Below, piece after piece: positions 21,893-27,865 of a DNA stretch of 27,865 bases. Position numbers and translations under genes: made by a program. This DNA is from Conidiobolus incongruus B7586 (lineage: Eukaryota; Entomophthoromycota; Entomophthoromycetes; Entomophthorales; Conidiobolaceae). The stretch lies in contig JNEM01014060.1 of the NCBI GenBank assembly GCA_000697335.1, positions 1 through 27,865 on the forward strand. Reading direction: 5' to 3'. Every line of letters begins with the position of its first letter. Positions within the stretch are counted from its first letter, which is position 1. Under the pieces are notes generated by a model, which was not told the DNA's origin, did no database searches, and saw only the letters and a program-made list of their open reading frames with translations.

Positions 21893-22564
21893 TTATATCT
21901 TAGTTTCTTGTTGGACGGCTATTTTAGCCTCTCTTCTCTGCCATATCTTAGAATAGATATAAGTGAAAGCTCCCATCGAGGCCAAACTTACGATCGCAAT
22001 AACCAAGACCAAAATTACAGCTAAATCCAATTCAAATAGGAATAAAATAACTAAACTAACAACTCCTAATATAATAAATCCAATTCCCCAAACATAAGAA
22101 TTCCACTTAACTTCAGTCCTAAAGTTTTGACCTCCCCATCTTCCATTCCACCAAATAATTTTTTCAGGTTGATTCTTAGTAAACCAAGGACGGCCAAAAT
22201 AGAACGCAAGAGGCTTAGGAGCCCACCACTCAGTCACTAAAAATCCAATACCAATGATTATATTCAATCCTGAACTCGCAACTTGACTCCAGAGTGCATC
22301 TTTCAATATCCAACTAGCGATCGCTCCAAAGAAGTAGATAAAGAAAATAATCACTGATAAAATTTCCATAATTCGATACAGAATCAGAGTAAGAATGATT
22401 GAGATCACATTGGGTAATGGCATATACAATGTAGCTTGAACTTCACCGACGCTGTCCTTGAGAGCGAGGTAAATAATTAAAGGTAAAAAAATTTCCAGTC
22501 CAACCTGTTGGAAGTAAAAGAGAATCAACTTTAAGTAATATATAACACGATTATCCGAATTCAT
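21893..22564 (-). CDS. VC0807-like six-helix membrane protein, copy C
   Basis: This is a 223-residue intronless gene starting at the ATG at 22564. Hydrophobic segments lie near 10-35, 42-64, 66-87, 97-112, 157-178 and 181-205. Signature blocks are ILKDALWSQVASSGLN (86-101), PKPLAFYFGRPWFTKNQ (116-132), IIWWNGRW (136-143), and NSYVWGIGFIILGVVSL (155-171), followed by FTYIYSKIWQRR near the C-terminus. Against copy B the two align almost without gaps, and roughly half the residues look identical by eye. The tail ends in a short charged segment (REAKIAVQQETKI). A TATA-like TTTATAC lies a few tens of bases upstream on the minus strand. The gene is intact with no sign of decay. No partner or pathway can be inferred from the neighbours, which are relics and AT desert. 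Confidence 0.86.
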   Translation of the reverse strand: MNSDNRVIYYLKLILFYFQQVGLEIFLPLIIYLALKDSVGEVQATLYMPLPNVISIILTLILYRIMEILSVIIFFIYFFGAIASWILKDALWSQVASSGLNIIIGIGFLVTEWWAPKPLAFYFGRPWFTKNQPEKIIWWNGRWGGQNFRTEVKWNSYVWGIGFIILGVVSLVILFLFELDLAVILVLVIAIVSLASMGAFTYIYSKIWQRREAKIAVQQETKI

Positions 22565-25429
22565 TAACGATAGCTAACACTATAAAGATACAAGTATAAA
22601 ATAGGTTATTATAATTATTTTATATAGTTAGAATTGAATAAAAATATTAAATTAACTGTGTTTTCAGATGATATTTATATTATTTTTGATTATATAATAA
22701 CCTGATAAAATTAAAATTTTATTGGTTTAAAGTTTAAAAATTTTAATATTATAAAAATTAAATTTTATTATAATTAATTAAAATTTCAATTGTATTAAAT
22801 ATTAAATATAAAAAAATTTTTTTTCAGGGTATACCAAGATTTAATATTAATATAAACATCTCATGTTAATCGTTATCATTATTTCATAATTAAGCTATTA
22901 AAAGTAAATTTGCGCATGTTTTAAATATAAGGAAATTAATTTGAAGTTTTTTTTCACATTGTACTCAAAGGATCTATTCACATTTACAATAAATTCAATG
23001 AGAAAAACAAATAAATATTATATAACTAGTTAGTTGAACTGTATATAATCGCTAAAATAAGCGGTTTTTATTGAATTAAATAATATTTTTGATTATTATG
23101 AGAAAAAAAATAATTTCAAGAAAAATTATAATAATTGTAGATAGAATATAAACATTTTACTCAAATGAAATATCCAAATTGAAAGAAAAATTTTAAAATT
23201 TTAATATATTAATATTTGGGTTAAATTAGGGTTAATAATTTATTATCTTAAGCTTCAATATTATCAGAAATATTATTATTTATATTATTAAACTTATTTT
23301 AATATTAATTAATATCATTAAGTTCCTTTGAATGACGTATTATAATATTTTTTTATATCAAAGCCATTCATCTAGGATTTAAAATTTATAAACATTAATC
23401 AATTTCAATATTACTAAAATTGATAGTTTGAGCATTGTAAAAAGTATCAAATGACAAAGAAAAAACTAATTTGTTTAATAAATATATAATTTTTAAGTAA
23501 TAATATTTTATATAAAACTTGATACAACTAATATATTAAACGTAAGTTTCAAGATGTTTAGATTATATATTTATCTTATTTTTGGCATTCGGAAGATCTC
23601 TTAATTTAAGAACCTAAATTTGGTAGCATTCAAATTATGGTTAATCAATTTATCATTTCATTCACTATTTGATTAATATTTGTAAATCTGTAAAATAAAA
23701 TATTTACTAAAGTATTATTTTTATAGATTGCAAAATAGCTTAATATCTAAACGGTATTGATATTTCATTTTAACAAGTTCAACTTCATAATTAATCTGCT
23801 TTAATATGATTATCCAAATTAAGGTTTTGTAAATGTATTATAATTTCAAATTCAAAGTGATCAAAATTAACTTGCAAAGATAGTTTGACAAATATATGAA
23901 TTAAATGCTTTTTTATACAATGCTGAGAGAATATGTTCTACATGAATTAAACTGAATTCAAAATATCCAATTCTAATCAATACTTTTGCTAGTTATTAAA
24001 TTTTCCCACAATATCTTTGAAATTAATCAAAATTTTTAAAAATTATATATTAATTTTAACTATTTTGTTAAAAGATTTATTATATATTTTAAAATATTTC
24101 TTGCTATATTTTATTATAAATTAAATATAATATTTTAAACTATAATTAATATTAAAGATTATATCCATTATGAATTTAACAAGTTACTCATAAAATTCAA
24201 TATAATCAATTTTCTATTACTTCAACAACTGAGTTCATTATAATAATAAAAATTTAAGGACAATATGTTATCAATTGTTATAATTAGCTCTCCATTATAT
24301 ATATCCTAAGGTAAAAATCGTACTTGGAATTTGATTTAAGTTATTAAAGATGATATTCAGGGTTTTAATTTAATTATTTGTCTATGTTATTAAGCTTGTA
24401 CTATATCGTTGAGCACTAGATAATAAGAAATTCCATGTTTAAATCTATATTTGATGGCTAATATTTATTCCATTATTAATAATCGTCTAAATCATTTGAC
24501 CCAAGTAATTAATAAGAGTAGTTTGTTATTGAACTAAAAACCATTGTTTGGTTGACACTTTGAGTTATATCATAGTTTAAAAACAATGAATATTTAATGA
24601 TACTTTTATATATTTTTTAAATATCAAAACTTTATAGTATTAAAATTTTAATTATATTAATACTTTATTATTATGGAATTATTTATAAAATTCAAATAAT
24701 ATAGGTCAAATTTTCAAAATATTTGTTATAATTTGATATTCAATTAATACAATTTACATTTTTCTCTTGAAAATTTATCCTTAATAGTTTTTTTACTTTC
24801 AATTAATATTGATATGGTTAATTTTAATGCTTTGTTATTGACCCATTTTTCAGGAAATGAGAATTATTTCAATTAAATTAATATTGTTAGTTTTTATTAT
24901 GGATGGGATAATCTAAATGTGATTAATTAATTACATATTTATCATATACATATATTATTCAACTTATTTGTGGTGTTTAATTTATAGTTAATATGCTAAT
25001 AACAGATATTTTGAAATTAAAGTAAATATACTAGACTAGGCTGATGATGATTATCGCTTTATTTCAATCTAGTCATCAATTTTCCTTTAAAGCTGATGAA
25101 ACTCAATTCGATAATATATTTAAGATAAAATCGTATAATTAATGATAATTTATACAAATTACTGATATTTCACTAGTTATAAGACAGAGAATATTCTGAA
25201 TGTGGATAGCTTAAATTATATTCATATAGATTATATTTCTCATTTGATTATATGCTATTGAAATTTGTAATATATTCCTAAAATATATTCTTGATAGATA
25301 GTATGCTATGAATTTTTTTCTTGATATTACTTTATAATTTAAATAATGGGAATTTTTTGTGATTGAAAAAAAAATAAACATTTTAATATATAAAAAGTAA
25401 AAATAAATATATATTATAAAAATTAATAG
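22565..25429. other. AT desert
   Basis: The left end holds the promoter of copy C. The remaining 2.8 kb is very AT-rich and shows no gene, RNA gene or bounded element that I can support. Decayed transposon remains like those on either side may be present but cannot be read by eye. Confidence 0.5.
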
Positions 25430-26340
25430 TTTCTTTTATTTCTAATAACTTTTTGCTATACTTTTAGCAAAGATCTAACACTTAAAAAACAATTCTTTTT
25501 ATTAAAGACTAAAATTTGATATTTCACAAACCAATTAAATTTTCCTATAGAAATTTTCTTTCCTACAAGCTAGTTTTTTAATTGCCTAAAACAATTATAA
25601 TTACATAGGTTATAATCTAGAGAATATATTAGATGTGGTAGTTTTTTCTAGTTATTTTTAATTAAAAAGTTTTTTACAACTTTAGATTTATGCATTTTAT
25701 AATTATCATGTAAAATAATAGGTTTTCTCAAATTATATTGAGAATACCAATTAGAAATAGTTTTATTTAAAAATATAAAGTTTACTATTAATTAATTTTC
25801 TTTTAAAAACTAAATAAGAATAGCATATGCTATTATAATTCATTATAACAATTAATATTCACTTATCAATAAGGTGTTTATTTAAAGGAATTTATAGAGA
25901 GGGTTGATTTAATTTAATTTAACATTTTAATTTATATTTTAATAAAAGATTATATAAAAAAATCTAAGATTCATTAATTATAATAATTTACTGTAAAAGC
26001 TTTAGTTTCTAACTATACCTTAGTAAATTTTATTTAATAATAACTACTCTAGCTTTTTTTAAGCTTTAGTTAAATTATAAGGTACCTATTTTATATTTTT
26101 ATTAATTAATTTTAATTTAAACTTTAATATATATAAAATACTTATGTAACTAATATTAAATTATCTTAATACTTCTTTAACTAAAATAAAAAGGTGCTTT
26201 TTAATATATTTTTTTACTTTATTAATAATTAAAAGAGTAATAGTTAAAATTAATCTTTTAGACTTTGGTAGGTTTTAGGTAATTTCTCTTTTAGTTTTAA
26301 AGTAATTTACCTAGTGATAAATTGTTAATTTAAATAATAC
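25430..26340 (-). pseudogene. decayed mariner-type (D,D34D) DNA transposon
   Basis: Read on the minus strand, family blocks of a mariner transposase appear in the right order. From right to left they are: an HTH-like FNISYISILYILKF; then a block matching KWVPHELT (VPYNLTKA at about 26085-26062, its Trp codon now TAG); RVVI and LL-R; IIIINES-IFLYN matching the first catalytic ITGDEKWILYN block at about 25987-25950; NFIFLNKTISNWYSQ; RKPIILHDN (second Asp at 25707-25705); KKLPHLIYSLD (from about 25650); NYNCFRQLKN (25602-25573) where the third Asp should be; and QKVI at the C-terminus near 25450. The second and third catalytic positions are exactly 35 codons apart, as in mariner. The first and third Asp now read AAT (Asn). 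Several frame changes and many stops make it inactive. Terminal inverted repeats were not found. Confidence 0.82.
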
Positions 26341-26981
26341 TTTATTATTAAAAGCTGTTTGTAAATTTTAAATGATGTTAAAGAGTTTATGGTTAAGTTT
26401 TACTAATATTAATATAAAAAACTTTTAATGATTATTATTTAGTTTAAATATAATTAAATTAAACAACTAATTTTAAAAAATTATTTTTTTAATTAAAAAA
26501 GTTATTATATATATATAATTTAAAACTATTTATTTTCTTATTTGTTTTGTATATATATTTTTTATTTGAAATTAATAATATATTTGAAAAATCAGAAATT
26601 AAAAAATTTCTTATTTTTTTAATTCTATGGTAATAATTAACAATAAAATTTATTCAACAGAAATTTAATTTCTGTGATCAAAAGTAATGTTTGCATTAAA
26701 AAAATACATATTTGATATGGTTTTTGTTATTAATCTTTTTATGTTAATATATATTGAATTGAAAATATATATTGAAATTATTTAGTTAAGTATTAAAAAT
26801 AATAATATTAATCAAATATATAAATTTTATATAAATTTTAAATTCCAACTTATAAATTATTAACTTGAATTATCTACAATGTTCTGCATTCCTATCATCT
26901 ATTTTATTTTATCTTATGTTTATAAATTATTAATTTACTTTTATTTTCATTTTTATAATATTTCCATATCATTCATGTTTA
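26341..26981. other. AT-rich spacer between the mariner relic and the broken copy D
   Basis: The segment may include the 5' end of the mariner element, but no terminal repeat is recognisable. A short perfect palindrome (ACAGAAAT, TTA, ATTTCTGT) lies at about 26657-26675; its role is unknown and it may be chance. Confidence 0.45.
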
Positions 26982-27620
26982 ATGTTAATAAGTATCCTTA
27001 ATCATCATAATTGTTATTTGAGATTATTGCTATTATAGTTTTAATAAAATGAAATGAAAATTTTTTGCTCTTAATCATTTATCTAATTTTCAAGGACACT
27101 ATTAGCAATATTCAATCTTCCTTATAATAACAGAATAAAATATGATGGCTAATATCATTAGGCTTATTTTATATCAAAAAGTTTCTCTTTTTTAATTATT
27201 TTCTTTAATTTATGCTATTAGAGTGATTGCTACTTCAATATTGAAAGATATACTTTGGATTCAAGTTATCAGTTCAATTATTAATATTTTCCTAGTTATT
27301 GTTTTTTATTCAATGAATGATTGGTTCCAAAGTCAATTATATTTTCTATTCCCTCTTCTTTTTTCACTAAATTTGAGATTGAAAAATTATTTTAATCAAA
27401 TGAAAACTAGTTAGGCAAAAATTTCAGAACTAAAGGGGAATTCATTTGTATATGGAATTGGAATTAATTTGATTGGAGTTGTCGATATAGACTTACTATT
27501 TTTAATAGATATGTATTAAATTCCTTGCATAAGCTTGATTATAACAATAAGGGATCTGAAGATATTTGGTGTTTCCACCTATAACTATAATAAATTGCCA
27601 TAGAGTGGAAGCTATATTTG
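26982..27620 (+). pseudogene. broken fourth VC0807-like membrane protein gene (copy D)
   Basis: The whole length of copy C can be followed in order. 27012-27065 gives CYLRLLLL-F--NEMKIF against YYLKLILFYFQQVGLEIF. 27092-27124 gives KDTISNIQSSL against KDSVGEVQATL. From about 27145 the frame gives NIIR-LILY against VISIILTLILY, and from 27223 VIATSILKDILWIQVISSIIN against AIASWILKDALWSQVASSGLN. 27439-27480 gives NSFVYGIGINLIGV against NSYVWGIGFIILGV, and 27577-27594 gives TYNYNK against TYIYSK. There are several in-frame stops (including TAA at the places of two adjacent CAA codons, near 27042-27047) and at least two frame changes. The RP-FTKNQ signature itself has been lost. An open 63-codon part (27223-27414) begins with GTG and is only a remnant. 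Confidence 0.83.
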
Positions 27621-27865
27621 CTATTAAATATATAACAAAAATAATAATTTATTAGTTTAGAAACAAAAATTGGCAAATCTTTTCTTATTTTTCAAATATA
27701 TATAATTTCAAGAAAATATTACATAAAAATTGAATTGAAATATTTATATATTAATATAATATAAATTTATCTATAATAATTTTTTTATTAAAATATTTTT
27801 ATTCAAAAACCTATTTTTGTATTTAATTATAATTAAACCAAATAATTATCATTAAAAGTCTTTTA
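27621..27865. other. AT-rich window end
   Basis: Nothing recognisable lies after the last aligned residues of copy D. Confidence 0.5.

Noticed and set aside
1-27865. CRISPR arrays, tRNA and rRNA genes
   Set aside because: No regularly spaced repeats and no tRNA B-box-like or rRNA-like segments were seen on either strand.

Overview
The window looks like a stretch of an AT-rich nuclear genome from an early-diverging fungus. Genes sit at moderate base composition, while the spaces between them are extremely A+T-rich. Introns are short (53-65 nt) with GT..AG ends. The gene content fits a fungus: a HAL4/HAL5-type kinase (a fungal kinase family), the splicing factor SLU7, a mitochondrial-type PPR protein and a fungal-looking multi-pass membrane protein. 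A zygomycete-grade lineage such as Conidiobolus and relatives would fit, but this placement is inference from composition and gene style. The probable mitochondrial PPR gene argues against mitochondrion-less anaerobic fungi.

Layout. 1-3929 is an AT-rich stretch with no supported gene. 3930-14439 is the gene-dense part: the HAL4-like kinase (+), SLU7 (-, five exons with a 10-nt first exon), the PPR gene (+, divergent from SLU7), a VC0807-like membrane protein here called copy A (+), and a four-exon membrane protein resembling the UPF0658 group (-, convergent with A). From 14440 to the end the sequence is mostly AT desert holding mobile-element remains and more VC0807-like genes: an LTR-like island (about 16006-16325), the remains of a Tc1/IS630-type transposase (about 18430-18700, -), a well-bounded solo LTR (18849-19182), VC0807-like copy B (20045-20746, +), copy C (21893-22564, -), a decayed mariner element (about 25430-26340, -), and a broken fourth VC0807-like copy (about 26982-27620, +).

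The conserved genes are housekeeping genes: ion-transport and stress signalling (kinase), pre-mRNA splicing (SLU7) and organelle RNA metabolism (PPR). They show no evident functional link to one another. The unusual content is the local family of small six-helix membrane proteins that carry an RPL-x-FY-x-x-x-RP signature and resemble the bacterial VC0807 family. Three copies are intact and one is dead, and they lie in a zone rich in transposon fossils. The mariner relic can still be read by eye because its motifs line up with the family consensus. Its lost tryptophan codons are all TAG, and two of its three catalytic aspartates have become asparagine. This pattern resembles CpA-to-TpA repeat-induced mutation or strong AT-directed decay.
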